42,053 nt of DNA from a virus. The stretch's first letter is position 1, and every line of letters starts with the position of its first letter. Made by a program: the position numbers and the translations under genes. The stretch lies in the IMG/VR virus record IMGVR_UViG_3300021092_000080, positions 1 through 42,053 of that record; one strand, given 5' to 3'. This document shows, one piece after another, positions 14,608 to 22,332 of the stretch. The notes beneath the pieces were generated by a model that ran no database searches, was not told the origin of the DNA, and saw only the letters and a list, made by a program, of their open reading frames with translations.

Positions 14608-14943
14608 TTAGAGAAGCAGACCCTTGAGGGGATTGAAGGAATCGGCTTCCTTCGTAGATTTATCAACAATCGATTTCAGTAAATCAGCTAGGTAACTCTC
14701 CTGACGCTGGGTCTGCAGATATTCCTGCAAACGTGATCCGGCCATGCGCGGAGCTTCGCCACGGATGCCTCGGATTAAATCACCAACTCCACCAAACAAA
14801 TCTTGGAGACCGGCGCCAGCAGCTAAATAGTCAAAACCGGGTTTAGAAGGACTCGGAGCAGTACTACTCCCGACGCCGCCAAAGTCACTAATAGTTGCTT
14901 GATCCGACGGAGTGATGTAGTCCGTGTATGAGTAGTTAGGCAT
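14608..14943 (-). CDS. Small probable virion protein
   Basis: 111 residues starting MPNYSYTDYITPSDQATISD, with a glycine-rich middle (DYLAAGAGLQDLFGGVGDL) and a charged helical C-terminal part ending NPLKGLLL. Glycine-rich amphipathic stretches like this occur in internal virion proteins. Function unknown. Confidence 0.6.
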   Translation of the reverse strand: MPNYSYTDYITPSDQATISDFGGVGSSTAPSPSKPGFDYLAAGAGLQDLFGGVGDLIRGIRGEAPRMAGSRLQEYLQTQRQESYLADLLKSIVDKSTKEADSFNPLKGLLL

Positions 14944-14984
14944 GGTCAGCGTCCGCTTGTTTAAGTTTACTTGGAAATAAACAA

Positions 14985-16490
14985 TCAGATCAGGTTTCGG
15001 CCCTGCAGCGCATAAATAAGCGCCGGATCTAACCCACGGACCTCATCGATGATCTGCGGCGTGGTAAACGACCGTAAATCAGATGCCCCTTGAGTACCGT
15101 CAATAGCGGCCTGAGCAGCTGCCGAAGTGTTGCCAATAATATTGTTGGCGTTATTCGAACCAGCGGGTGCGGTAATAACCTTCTGGGTTTGTTGAGGAAT
15201 TTGCTGACTAGGTAACGTATAAGAACCAGTCGCTTTACGCAGCAGTTCGTAAGCAAGCTCCGGATTAGCGTTAGCCCAAGTAACGAGCTGAGGGCTGTCT
15301 AACACGCCGCGCTTAGTTAACTCTGAAACAATCTCAGCTTTGTTAGCCGGGAACGAAGCATACTGCTCACGTTGACCGTAATACTCACGCAGTTGAGCCT
15401 GAGGCTTGGTGTACTGTTGCTTCGCCGCACGAAGCGCTTCGTCTTCACCGCGAGTTGTGATGACGGTCTGACCCTCGGCACCCCGATAAACAGGGGCAGG
15501 CATAATGGCCCGCGCAGCGGGGCTCATGCTCTCAGCAATTTGTTGAGCGGTATTTGCTTGCCGATTTTGAGCAGCTTGGGGATCATTAACTAATCCGCCG
15601 GCATCAGCGCTTTCGGTTGTGGGACCCATCGGAGTCTCCAACGGAGCCTCAGGAACAGCCGTAGGAGCAGTGAAACGACCAGCAGCAAAAGCTGCAGCTA
15701 AACCGCCAGGAATACCTAAAGCCAAACCGAGTTTACCGAGGTTGCCTTGGCGCACACCGCCCATGGCGTTGGAGAGTTCGCGAACATCAACATCCACAAC
15801 GTCTTCCACACCACGGCGAGCACCGCCGCGTTGAATAAACTCGTCGAGCAGACCGCCGGGAGACGGCACAACAGCACCGCCTTTTTCGGTCATTTGGATT
15901 GCTGCTGCACCGGCGGGAGGACGCATCCCACCACCAGGGCTACGCACCAATGCGCTAGCGCCGGAAAGATTTTCTTCTAAATTGCGAAGAAAATTGGTGC
16001 CGGCGGGGGACACCAAATCATCAACAGAAACGGGCTTACCGTAATAAGCCGTGGCACGCTTAGCTAACTCATTAATTGCCCGGTAAGTGCCGGGGTCATT
16101 AGCGTAAAGCTCCTCAGCAGTTTTACTCACAGGACCCTGCATTGGGGTCGTCTTAAAAGCAGGAGCTGGAGCCGGAGCAGTTTCAAATAAATTTAATTGA
16201 TCCCGGCTAGGGGCTGCAGGAATCTGAGGGGCATCCACAGCCCTAGGGTTCGGACGAAGCATCGCCCGATAATCCACATCGGCAGGAGAAATCTTAGGGC
16301 CGTAAATAGAACGACCGGGTTGAGTGCTTTGAAGAGCAGGGAGTAAGGAGCCCTGCCGAGCAGCGGGTTTGGCTGCTTTAATGGCCGCCTCTCCAACTTC
16401 CCGAGTTACTGCGCCGCCGGGCTTCAGCATCCCGCTTTTTACTAAACCAGAACCAAAGATTTTTAGAATCTCTAATAACTGACGGTTCAC
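14985..16490 (-). CDS. Internal-virion-like protein with glycine-zipper segment
   Basis: 501 residues. Basic N-terminus (MNRQLLEILKIFGSGLVKSG) with an amphipathic helix, Pro/Ala-rich linkers, and a hydrophobic glycine-rich segment near residue 255-270 (GLALGIPGGLAAAFAAGRF) that could insert in a membrane. The C-terminal region has YYGQREQYASF and LVTWANANPELAYELLRK, which is also found in the 37366 gene product (EFYGAQEAI... and LMEWVKANPALAYRELVRR). This pairing suggests paralogous ejection proteins. The role in DNA ejection is inferred. Confidence 0.7.
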   Translation of the reverse strand: MNRQLLEILKIFGSGLVKSGMLKPGGAVTREVGEAAIKAAKPAARQGSLLPALQSTQPGRSIYGPKISPADVDYRAMLRPNPRAVDAPQIPAAPSRDQLNLFETAPAPAPAFKTTPMQGPVSKTAEELYANDPGTYRAINELAKRATAYYGKPVSVDDLVSPAGTNFLRNLEENLSGASALVRSPGGGMRPPAGAAAIQMTEKGGAVVPSPGGLLDEFIQRGGARRGVEDVVDVDVRELSNAMGGVRQGNLGKLGLALGIPGGLAAAFAAGRFTAPTAVPEAPLETPMGPTTESADAGGLVNDPQAAQNRQANTAQQIAESMSPAARAIMPAPVYRGAEGQTVITTRGEDEALRAAKQQYTKPQAQLREYYGQREQYASFPANKAEIVSELTKRGVLDSPQLVTWANANPELAYELLRKATGSYTLPSQQIPQQTQKVITAPAGSNNANNIIGNTSAAAQAAIDGTQGASDLRSFTTPQIIDEVRGLDPALIYALQGRNLI

Positions 16491-16525
16491 AAACCTAGGG
16501 CGCAGTCCTTATCTAACTATAGCTT

Positions 16526-17152
16526 TTATCGCCAATTTGCGTAGAAGTATAAGCGGTCTGCACGTGAAGTATCTGGTGGTCCAGGAATAGCCTGAATAAA
16601 CTCACCGCCACTGCGCTCAAACCGATACCGCGCTGCCACGGGGTCCCGATAGTTAGGCACATACAGCATGTGAGCTAAACGGTCACACTCATAAAGGTAA
16701 TTTTCCCGCCAGATCCGGGCGGTCTCACGCTTGTCCTGAATATTAATCGAACGACTAACGTCGCCCAGAATCGTTTCTTGACGACTGGTTGCCCGCCCCG
16801 TGGCCAATTCCGTCAGGCGCTCTGCTTCTTCGCAGCGCTCAATCTGCTGAACTATTTTGTCGTAATAATATTCACTTGGAATGCTATTACAAGCCTCCAT
16901 TAATCTGGCGTAATCGCCAGCCGGCACAGTCGCAATATTGTATCCAAGGTGATACGCAACACGACTAAAGTTAAAGTCGTCAAGCCTATAACCAAATACC
17001 TGCGCAGGGTTGCGAGTAAGTTGATTAATTGCGGCGTATATAACTTCACGCTTTGTGGCGTCAGTTGTGTCGGGCTGAAAGACAACACCTTGACCCGCAA
17101 GGTAACTTTGTATCTGTTGAAGTTCTTGCGTGCTTAACTGAGCCACTACCAA
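16526..17152 (-). CDS. Hypothetical virion/neck-type protein
   Basis: 208 residues, helical, starting MVVAQLSTQELQQIQSYLAG. It contains RLMEACNSIPSEYYYDKIVQ and a long charged helix (ERCEEAERLTELATGRA), and ends RADRLYFYANWR. The size, the position between head and tail-type genes, and the helical content would fit a head-completion or neck protein, but I cannot name the family. Confidence 0.6.
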   Translation of the reverse strand: MVVAQLSTQELQQIQSYLAGQGVVFQPDTTDATKREVIYAAINQLTRNPAQVFGYRLDDFNFSRVAYHLGYNIATVPAGDYARLMEACNSIPSEYYYDKIVQQIERCEEAERLTELATGRATSRQETILGDVSRSINIQDKRETARIWRENYLYECDRLAHMLYVPNYRDPVAARYRFERSGGEFIQAIPGPPDTSRADRLYFYANWR

Positions 17153-17204
17153 AGCCTGCTACATATTTAGATTCTAATTCTTTATTTAAAAGACCTCTAC
17201 GTGA

Positions 17205-17642
17205 TCACTCAACGTAAACGTGATCGCCCTCTAAAACAGAATCCCAATCCACACGGGAAATCGAGCGAAGCTGATCAAGTTTAGTAAACCGCTCTCCCGG
17301 CATTGATTGCTGCAGTTCTTTGATCTCAGTAGCGGTCTTTAAACCAACTCCCTTGAGCACTTGCGTCAAAAGTTGCGGGGTGGCCGAATTAATGTTGACT
17401 CGGTTAAAAGCTTGGACCTCAGGTTTTACGATCTGTCGCCCACGACGCTGCTTAGCTGGTTTTTCAGTAGGTTCAGGAGCGTCTACAAGATCCTCAGAGA
17501 TTTGATTTTTATGTGCGAAAAATACTTTCCCCGTGGTTAGGGAGCGAACCATTTTATATTCACCGTCATCGTGCTCACTTAGAATTTCAATCTTTACGCC
17601 ATTAGGAGTAAAGGTGAACTCTTTAACAGACACGGCAGTCAT
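17205..17642 (-). CDS. Helix-hairpin-helix (ComEA-like) protein in the capsid region
   Basis: 145 residues. The N-terminal 50 residues form a small beta unit (FTPNGVKIEILSEHDDGEYK, then TTGKVFFAHKNQI). A Lys/Arg-rich linker (KPAKQRRGRQIVKP) follows. Residues 82-132 are a ComEA-type helix-hairpin-helix: VNINSATPQLLTQVLKGVG with GLKTATEIKEL, then ERFTKLDQLRSISRVDW. HhH units bind DNA non-specifically. The gene has its own putative promoter, 12 bases downstream of the terminator of the 17736 gene. It may be a DNA-binding virion or packaging factor; that is inference. Confidence 0.75.
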   Translation of the reverse strand: MTAVSVKEFTFTPNGVKIEILSEHDDGEYKMVRSLTTGKVFFAHKNQISEDLVDAPEPTEKPAKQRRGRQIVKPEVQAFNRVNINSATPQLLTQVLKGVGLKTATEIKELQQSMPGERFTKLDQLRSISRVDWDSVLEGDHVYVE

Positions 17643-17666
17643 TATGTAGACAGTGATCTGTTGTTA

Positions 17667-17677
17667 GTTATAGCACA
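17667..17677 (-). promoter_or_regulatory. Putative extended -10 promoter (TGTGCTATAAC) of the HhH gene
   Basis: The minus strand reads TGTGCTATAACT, identical to the element upstream of the NblA-like gene. It lies directly after the terminator at 17687-17710 and 25 bases before the ATG at 17642. The position between a terminator and a gene start strongly suggests a promoter. Confidence 0.55.
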
Positions 17678-17686
17678 ACAGGCAAT

Positions 17687-17710
17687 AAAAAACCCCCTCC
17701 GAAGAGGGGG
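17687..17710 (-). terminator. Rho-independent terminator after the 17736 structural gene
   Basis: On the minus strand: CCCCCTC-TTCG-GAGGGGG followed by TTTTTT. A 7-bp GC stem closed by a cUUCGg tetraloop and a six-base U tract is a textbook intrinsic terminator. It ends the highly expressed capsid transcription unit. Confidence 0.9.
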
Positions 17711-17735
17711 TAAGCACTCCGATAAAACAAGTTTA

Positions 17736-18599
17736 TCAGGAGGGCACAGTCGAGGTGTACACGTTGGATTCCACCACGCCGCCGGGCTGCAGAGCCAGAT
17801 CGTCGCGCTTGGGCGCTTCGTCGGGGATGAGCCAGCAGACTTCGCAGATACCCAGAGCCTTGTTCTTGCCAGACAGTTTGTTGGCTTGAGCACGGGGATC
17901 GTACACACCGGAACCGAGACCCAGGCCGGAGCCAGGAACAGTAGCGGTGCTGTACAGACGGTACTTCACATCGCGAGTAACGGCGTGCATGCTGGCATCA
18001 CTCCAGGCGTTGCTGGAAATGTAGCTACCGTTCTCGATGCGGCTGTTCGAACCAACGAGGTTGGCGAAGAAGCCACTGGGGCTAGGCGCGGTGGTGAGAC
18101 CGGAGGACAGAGCAGGACCCACGCCGAGGGCGGGGGCGCTCTGAGCACCAGCAATACCGCTGCTGATCACGTCGCCGCCGTCGAGACGCACGGACACGCG
18201 ATACACGTATGCACCGGAAGGCACGGTAATGCCGTCGGTGATGTCAGCACGGACATCCTTAGACGCGTCAGGAGACGGAATAATAATGTCAGCAGCCCGG
18301 AAAGGCTGGTTCGCGCTGTTCTGACCCGAACCATAAGGCTGGGTGTAATAATCCAGCTGGTTGGTGCTAGAGCTGGCCTGATAAGACAGGTCAACGTAAC
18401 CCACGGCTTGCTGAGCAATCCAACCGGGGCGGAAGACCACGCCCACCGGGCCGCCAATCGGCTGGTTGGTATAGGTCTCGCTGGTGCCGTTCTCATTCAG
18501 GAAACTGAAGTTGCTGGTGGAGTGCCAGTAACGGAGAACGTTGGTGTAGTTGCCAGGATAAATCTTGGCGACTGCGATCTGATCGGGATTAATTGCCAT
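17736..18599 (-). CDS. Capsid-associated major structural protein (decoration-like)
   Basis: 287 residues, neutral, beta-rich, with Ser, Gly and Thr residues abundant, starting MAINPDQIAVAKIYPGNYTN. It follows the major capsid gene directly and its SD (AGGAGG) overlaps the capsid stop codon. The strong SD and terminator suggest very high expression. It ends YTSTVPS. Codon use is GC-rich and even compared with the flanking genes, as is the capsid gene. A decoration or second head protein is most likely, but I have no family match. Confidence 0.75.
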   Translation of the reverse strand: MAINPDQIAVAKIYPGNYTNVLRYWHSTSNFSFLNENGTSETYTNQPIGGPVGVVFRPGWIAQQAVGYVDLSYQASSSTNQLDYYTQPYGSGQNSANQPFRAADIIIPSPDASKDVRADITDGITVPSGAYVYRVSVRLDGGDVISSGIAGAQSAPALGVGPALSSGLTTAPSPSGFFANLVGSNSRIENGSYISSNAWSDASMHAVTRDVKYRLYSTATVPGSGLGLGSGVYDPRAQANKLSGKNKALGICEVCWLIPDEAPKRDDLALQPGGVVESNVYTSTVPS

Positions 18600-18608
18600 C
18601 GTTAGTTA

Positions 18609-18614
18609 CCTCCT
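18609..18614 (-). promoter_or_regulatory. Strong Shine-Dalgarno (AGGAGG) of the 17736 gene
   Basis: The minus strand reads GAGGAGGTAACTAACGATG, giving a full consensus SD 9 bases before the ATG at 18599. It overlaps the last base of the capsid gene, so the ribosome site is built into the capsid gene end. It is the strongest SD I see in the window. Confidence 0.8.
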
Positions 18615-19729
18615 CAAGCGTTAAAGGAGTAAGCCACGGTGGCGAAGTCAGCGTTCAGAAGTTCGAAACCTGCGTACAGGCTCCAAATCATCATGATGAA
18701 ACGGCTGAAATCGTCGTTGTTGTTCAACAGCACCTGAGCGTTGTTGCCGCCGATACCGACGCCAACGCTCTGGGGACCGAAGAACATACCGATTGCGGTT
18801 TCGTAGGAAGCCGAGGTGCCGCCGATAGAAGCGGTGGCATTCTGAGATGGCATGTTGGTGGATTCGAAGAAGCGAACGCCTTCGAACACGAAACCGGTGG
18901 GCATAATCGGCTCACCAGCCACAAAGGTGGCTTGACCAAAGCCCTGACCCATGTACAGCGCAGCGTTGGGCTGCATTGCCGACATTAGGGGGTTGATCTG
19001 ACCGTTGCCGGGGTAACGAGCAACTTCGCGGAAGTCGCTGTTCTGGCGCAGGTGCATTAGGAAGGTAGGATCGCAAACACAGCGATAGAAACCGTCCTGG
19101 AAGGTAGGAACGTTACGCTTACGCAGGCTCTTCACCACGCGCAGCAGGTCGTCCTTAACGTCGAACTTAGCTTGTTCGGCGTTGGTGTAGGTGAGGCTAC
19201 CAACGGCGAGATCACCGGGGTAGTAGTAACCACCTTGGGAATCGGAAGCCTTACCCTTGGAAACAGCTTTCAGGAGTTCGTTGATGAACACTCGATCGCG
19301 CCAACGACGATAGTCGTCGAGCAGAGTCAGCGAACCGATGGACTGGTGAAAGGCAGTCAGGTTGCCGGTATCCAGCAGAAGACGCTGCGCGGTGATCAGA
19401 GTCTCGCGAGCAATCTTGAAGGTGCTGGGCTGAGTGGGATCAGTCGGGTCGGCAGGACCGGTGTACTCGCGGAGGGTCACGAGCACCTTGTCCTTGACGA
19501 TGTTTCGGCTGTTGGCAGTACCGATGGTCTGCTCAGCAGTGCGCTCCCGAGACTCCTTAGAGCCGGGGTTGCCCCAGAAACGATAACGGTCAAGCTGTAC
19601 GGTCTGGCCAGGTTGCTTCGAAAAATCGTGAACAACCACCGGCTCAGCAGCCATCTCTACGACGTACGCAGGATGGGGACGGTATAATTCCGCACCGAGC
19701 AGCTTCGGAAAATCATTGTCGACGAACAA
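18614..19729 (-). CDS. Major capsid protein
   Basis: 371 residues. The N-terminus FPKLLGAELYRPHPAYVVEM and the core segments TVQLDRYRFWGNPG, TIGTANSRN, LREYTGPADPTDPTQPSTF and DDYRRWRDRVFINELLK match capsid proteins of the N4-gp56-like type. Later segments (FYRCVCDPTFLMHLRQNS, ARYPGNGQINPLMSAM and GFVFEGVRFFESTNMP) also fit. A TTG start is used at 19729, 8 bases after a GGAGG SD; no ATG lies in a better position. The gene lies with a strong downstream structural gene and forms the HK97-fold shell with the portal and scaffold 2-5 kb upstream. Confidence 0.85.
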   Translation of the reverse strand: MFVDNDFPKLLGAELYRPHPAYVVEMAAEPVVVHDFSKQPGQTVQLDRYRFWGNPGSKESRERTAEQTIGTANSRNIVKDKVLVTLREYTGPADPTDPTQPSTFKIARETLITAQRLLLDTGNLTAFHQSIGSLTLLDDYRRWRDRVFINELLKAVSKGKASDSQGGYYYPGDLAVGSLTYTNAEQAKFDVKDDLLRVVKSLRKRNVPTFQDGFYRCVCDPTFLMHLRQNSDFREVARYPGNGQINPLMSAMQPNAALYMGQGFGQATFVAGEPIMPTGFVFEGVRFFESTNMPSQNATASIGGTSASYETAIGMFFGPQSVGVGIGGNNAQVLLNNNDDFSRFIMMIWSLYAGFELLNADFATVAYSFNA

Positions 19730-19749
19730 AGCGTCAACCTCCGAAGAAC

Positions 19750-19779
19750 TACATATTTAATTTAACTAAAAGATTGCAA
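19750..19779 (-). promoter_or_regulatory. Possible promoter of the capsid gene
   Basis: The minus strand has TTGCAA (19774-19779) and TATGTA (19750-19755) separated by 18 bases, in the AT-rich gap before the capsid gene. The TTGCAA box is one base off the -35 consensus, but TATGTA is a weak -10. A modest candidate only. Confidence 0.3.
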
Positions 19780-19809
19780 AAACAACACACCGCTGTTGCA
19801 TTCTTAGCG

Positions 19810-20937
19810 TTAAATCGCTTTTTGGTTGCTGGAATTTACCGTGGGACTAAAAACCCTCACCATGTTGCGCACAGACTCAGCACCCTGCATATAAACAGAG
19901 CCATAGTTGTAGGCATAACGCGTGGACTTACCGCGATATACGTACCGCAAAGCAGAAGACATTAAGCCAGGTGTTCCCGACCGGATAGTTTCTGTGTAAG
20001 TCTTGCAATAAACAGGAGAGTTATAAACCCACTCAGAACGATCAGAAGTGCCTTGAGAACCTAAGGCGTTTGTTAAGAGTGTGCCCTCATAACTCCGATG
20101 AGTAACACCGCCTCCTGTTTGCCCCTGCGCTGCGCTGTTGGCTTCTGGAGTGTTATAAGGATTGTAATTTTGATCAGCCGGCGCAACCCCGCCATAATAC
20201 GTGTAAATACCTTCGTTACGAAGGCCGTATTCTGGTCCGGTCGACGTAACAACTTTTACATTTGCAATCGTCGTTACGCTTAGAGGGCGATAACCGTTAT
20301 AAGAACTAAGAGAACCGCTTGGCAAATAGTCTGTGTTCTGATAATCAACCCAATAACCAGAAACAGCTTGAGGAACAGTCCTAAAAGCAGTGCTCTTATA
20401 CCACTGAGTGCTATTTACTGTTGCGACTACAGCAGAGCTGCCCATATTAGAGTGGTGATCACAGTAGTAATACAGAAAAGAAGGTGCCGAATCGGCAACA
20501 ACAATTTGAATGTAACTATTCGGCGTCCCTGGTGTTCCGCTAGTTGTTACGCCGACTGTATATTGAACCCCACCACTGTGCGTGCCATTGCTGGTCGTGG
20601 AAAATCGAAAAGGATGTCCCGCGTTTGACGGATCAGATAGATTAAAAATAAAAGTCTGACCTCGCCTTAGCTGAAGCACAGCTTGAGGTTGATTATTTAC
20701 ATAAAAAATATTTCCCGTGCCAGGATTAGCAACTGTTACATTTAAATAAGTCGTTATTTGTGCGTTATAGATATCCGCGTAACTCTGATCAGGAGGTCCG
20801 GGAACAGTTACACCGAGGTCAGCCCCAGTATCGCGGATACCCGAGCTAAGGACGATGTAGCCCTCGTGGTTAGGACCGGATTGAATCCGATGAAAACCCG
20901 TGTCGTATTTGTAATTAGATAGCGGTGTATAAACCAC
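19810..20937 (-). CDS. Virion protein with cupredoxin-like domain
   Basis: 375 residues. Residues 65-172 match the cupredoxin-type domain known from cyanophage structural proteins: VNNQPQAVLQLRRGQTF, NLSDPSNAGHPFRFS, GVTTSGTPGTPNSYIQI and FLYYYCDHHSNMGS. Candidate type-1 copper ligands are H108, C159, H162 and M165. The rest is Tyr/Asn/Ser-rich (YTYYGG, then NYNPYNTPEANS), typical of virion proteins, and ends VNSSNQKAI. Its place directly before the capsid gene supports a structural role; whether copper is bound is unknown. Confidence 0.75.
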   Translation of the reverse strand: MVYTPLSNYKYDTGFHRIQSGPNHEGYIVLSSGIRDTGADLGVTVPGPPDQSYADIYNAQITTYLNVTVANPGTGNIFYVNNQPQAVLQLRRGQTFIFNLSDPSNAGHPFRFSTTSNGTHSGGVQYTVGVTTSGTPGTPNSYIQIVVADSAPSFLYYYCDHHSNMGSSAVVATVNSTQWYKSTAFRTVPQAVSGYWVDYQNTDYLPSGSLSSYNGYRPLSVTTIANVKVVTSTGPEYGLRNEGIYTYYGGVAPADQNYNPYNTPEANSAAQGQTGGGVTHRSYEGTLLTNALGSQGTSDRSEWVYNSPVYCKTYTETIRSGTPGLMSSALRYVYRGKSTRYAYNYGSVYMQGAESVRNMVRVFSPTVNSSNQKAI

Positions 20938-20971
20938 GGTGAGTACGCGGGCCTACACCAAGTATAGGATT

Positions 20972-21166
20972 TTAACTAACGACTTCCGTATCGACGGAAG
21001 TGGGGGGATCCACTTTTTGACTCAGGTTGTTCATATCCGCGCTGATATTTTGCATATCTTGCACGTAGGCAGCGCGCAGAGATTCAAGCTCAGCTTTTAA
21101 TTGCTCAACTTCACTGGAAGATGAGGAAGCGCCGCTATCGCGACGACGGCCAAGAGAATTAGGCAT
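20972..21166 (-). CDS. Small coiled-coil protein
   Basis: 64 residues starting MPNSLGRRRDSGASSSSSEV, with a heptad-like helix (EQLKAELESLRAAYVQ) and ending SVDTEVVS. It lies 1 base after the 57-residue gene upstream. Small coiled-coil proteins with a basic N-terminus occur near scaffold genes, but no function can be given. Confidence 0.6.
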   Translation of the reverse strand: MPNSLGRRRDSGASSSSSEVEQLKAELESLRAAYVQDMQNISADMNNLSQKVDPPTSVDTEVVS

Positions 21167-21167
21167 T

Positions 21168-21341
21168 TCAAGAAGTCTTCTTAGATTCAGTATACTTCCG
21201 AGCTTTTTTCTTCGCTTTTACTCGTTCGGGTAAATTCCCTTTAGTTTCTTTTTCGTACTCAGCCACCTTGGCTTTTGAAATCTCGCCGCGTTCAGCCATT
21301 GCGTAAAATTTACGACGCTGACTCTCTGACGCAAAAGGCAT
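21168..21341 (-). CDS. Small basic phage protein (57 residues)
   Basis: ATG at 21341, TGA at 21168. It begins MPFASESQRRKFYAMAERG and continues EISKAKVAEYEKETK, ending in a Lys/Arg-rich tail (KAKKKARKY). The SExQRRKFYAMA start is a common motif in small phage proteins of unknown role. It lies between the scaffold gene terminator and the coiled-coil gene and fits the gap exactly. Confidence 0.7.
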   Translation of the reverse strand: MPFASESQRRKFYAMAERGEISKAKVAEYEKETKGNLPERVKAKKKARKYTESKKTS

Positions 21342-21375
21342 CAGTTTAAATAACTCTAATTAACTATAAATAAAA

Positions 21376-21399
21376 AACCCCGCCTGTGAAGACGGGGTT
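21376..21399 (-). terminator. Terminator after the scaffold gene
   Basis: The minus strand reads AACCCCG, a 10-base loop, CGGGGTT and then further T residues (GGGGTTTTTTATTT). A 7-bp stem with a U tract directly follows the stop of the 21421 gene. It separates the portal/scaffold unit from the small genes and capsid genes. Confidence 0.8.
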
Positions 21400-21420
21400 C
21401 CGAAGTTCCTGATTACTGTA

Positions 21421-22332
21421 TCAGGCGTTGTCCATGAACAGAAGCTTGCCACGGAAGGCGTCAGGGCTCATCTGAGACAGATAGCGCCAAGCCTGCTCGG
21501 GGCTACGGTTCATAGCTTCGCTAAAACCGTTCCACTGAGAATCGGAATCCACGTTGGGAGCGCCGGCCATAGCCGAAGCAGGAACAGCAGGCAGCTGATC
21601 GTAACGAGGCTGATAATTCTGGGTATCAGCTTCGGTGTCCACCGGGTAAACCTCAGTAAAGAAGCGGTTGGTGTAGTCAGCTAACTGATCGGGATCGGTC
21701 AGGATATGCTCCATAGCCATCCCACGAGCAGCGATGTTCTCCAGAACACCGTGTTGTTCGATCAGGGCATCCTCAAGCACGGTGGCATACTGATTCAGAA
21801 TGCCAGGAGCTTCGATACCGAAGTGATTAACGACGGCGGCGGTTGCCTCGCTTAGGGCCGGAGCTTGTTGCTGCTCCGTAGAAGTCGGATAAGAAGTCTG
21901 GGTTGTAGAGTCGCTGCTGTACGAGGTCGGCTGAGCCGTAGGCGCTTGGTAAAGATACGGTTGGGCCTGTAAACTCTGACTGTACAGTTGAGTATCCTGC
22001 GGCGCCGTCTGGTACTGCGGATACTGTGCTGTCTGGCTGGGGGACGGGGAGAGGCGCGAAACCACCCGCTCCAGGCTGCCCATTGCCGCCTCCCAGGGGT
22101 TGGACGGGGAGGACGTTGACGGAGACTGGCTGAACTGGCTGTTGGTAGAAGGGACCGTAGCCGGTGCCACCTGCAACGGCGCTTGCGGCATAGTTGCCGA
22201 AGGTGCCGCCTGGGTAGTTGCTACCCACTGGGGGTAGGCTGTAGAGCCCTGGTCCGCCGAGGGCGCCGCCTGCGGGGCTGCTACCGCCGGGGAGACCGGG
22301 CTCGGGATCGAAGCTTGGATCTGCTGGCTCAT
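21421..22332 (-). CDS. Scaffold-like protein, overlapping the portal gene out of frame
   Basis: The frame is 303 residues if it starts at ATG 22332 (MSQQIQASIPSPVSPAVAAP). The N-terminal 160 residues are Pro/Gln/Ser/Ala-rich. The folded part begins near residue 165 (EATAAVVNHFGIEAPGILNQ), is acidic and helical, and ends RGKLLFMDNA; this is the profile of capsid scaffolds. An internal ATG at 22083 has a strong GGGAGG SD and would give 220 residues. Either way the gene overlaps the portal 3' end in another frame (506 or 257 bases), because no start codon lies between the portal stop and the folded part. A segment just before M84 (NPWEAAMGSLERVVSRLS) looks scaffold-like, favouring the longer form. 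Confidence 0.65.
   Translation of the reverse strand: MSQQIQASIPSPVSPAVAAPQAAPSADQGSTAYPQWVATTQAAPSATMPQAPLQVAPATVPSTNSQFSQSPSTSSPSNPWEAAMGSLERVVSRLSPSPSQTAQYPQYQTAPQDTQLYSQSLQAQPYLYQAPTAQPTSYSSDSTTQTSYPTSTEQQQAPALSEATAAVVNHFGIEAPGILNQYATVLEDALIEQHGVLENIAARGMAMEHILTDPDQLADYTNRFFTEVYPVDTEADTQNYQPRYDQLPAVPASAMAGAPNVDSDSQWNGFSEAMNRSPEQAWRYLSQMSPDAFRGKLLFMDNA

Noticed and set aside
17661-18605. A 314-residue open frame on the plus strand opposite the 17736 structural gene
   Set aside because: It is the mirror of a GC-rich, highly expressed structural gene. The composition is His/Gly/Val-rich without domains, and it reads through the terminator. The minus-strand gene has a consensus SD, so this is a shadow.
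19172-19687. A 171-residue open frame opposite the major capsid gene
   Set aside because: It lies wholly inside the capsid gene on the other strand, shows no domain pattern and has no separate promoter or SD.
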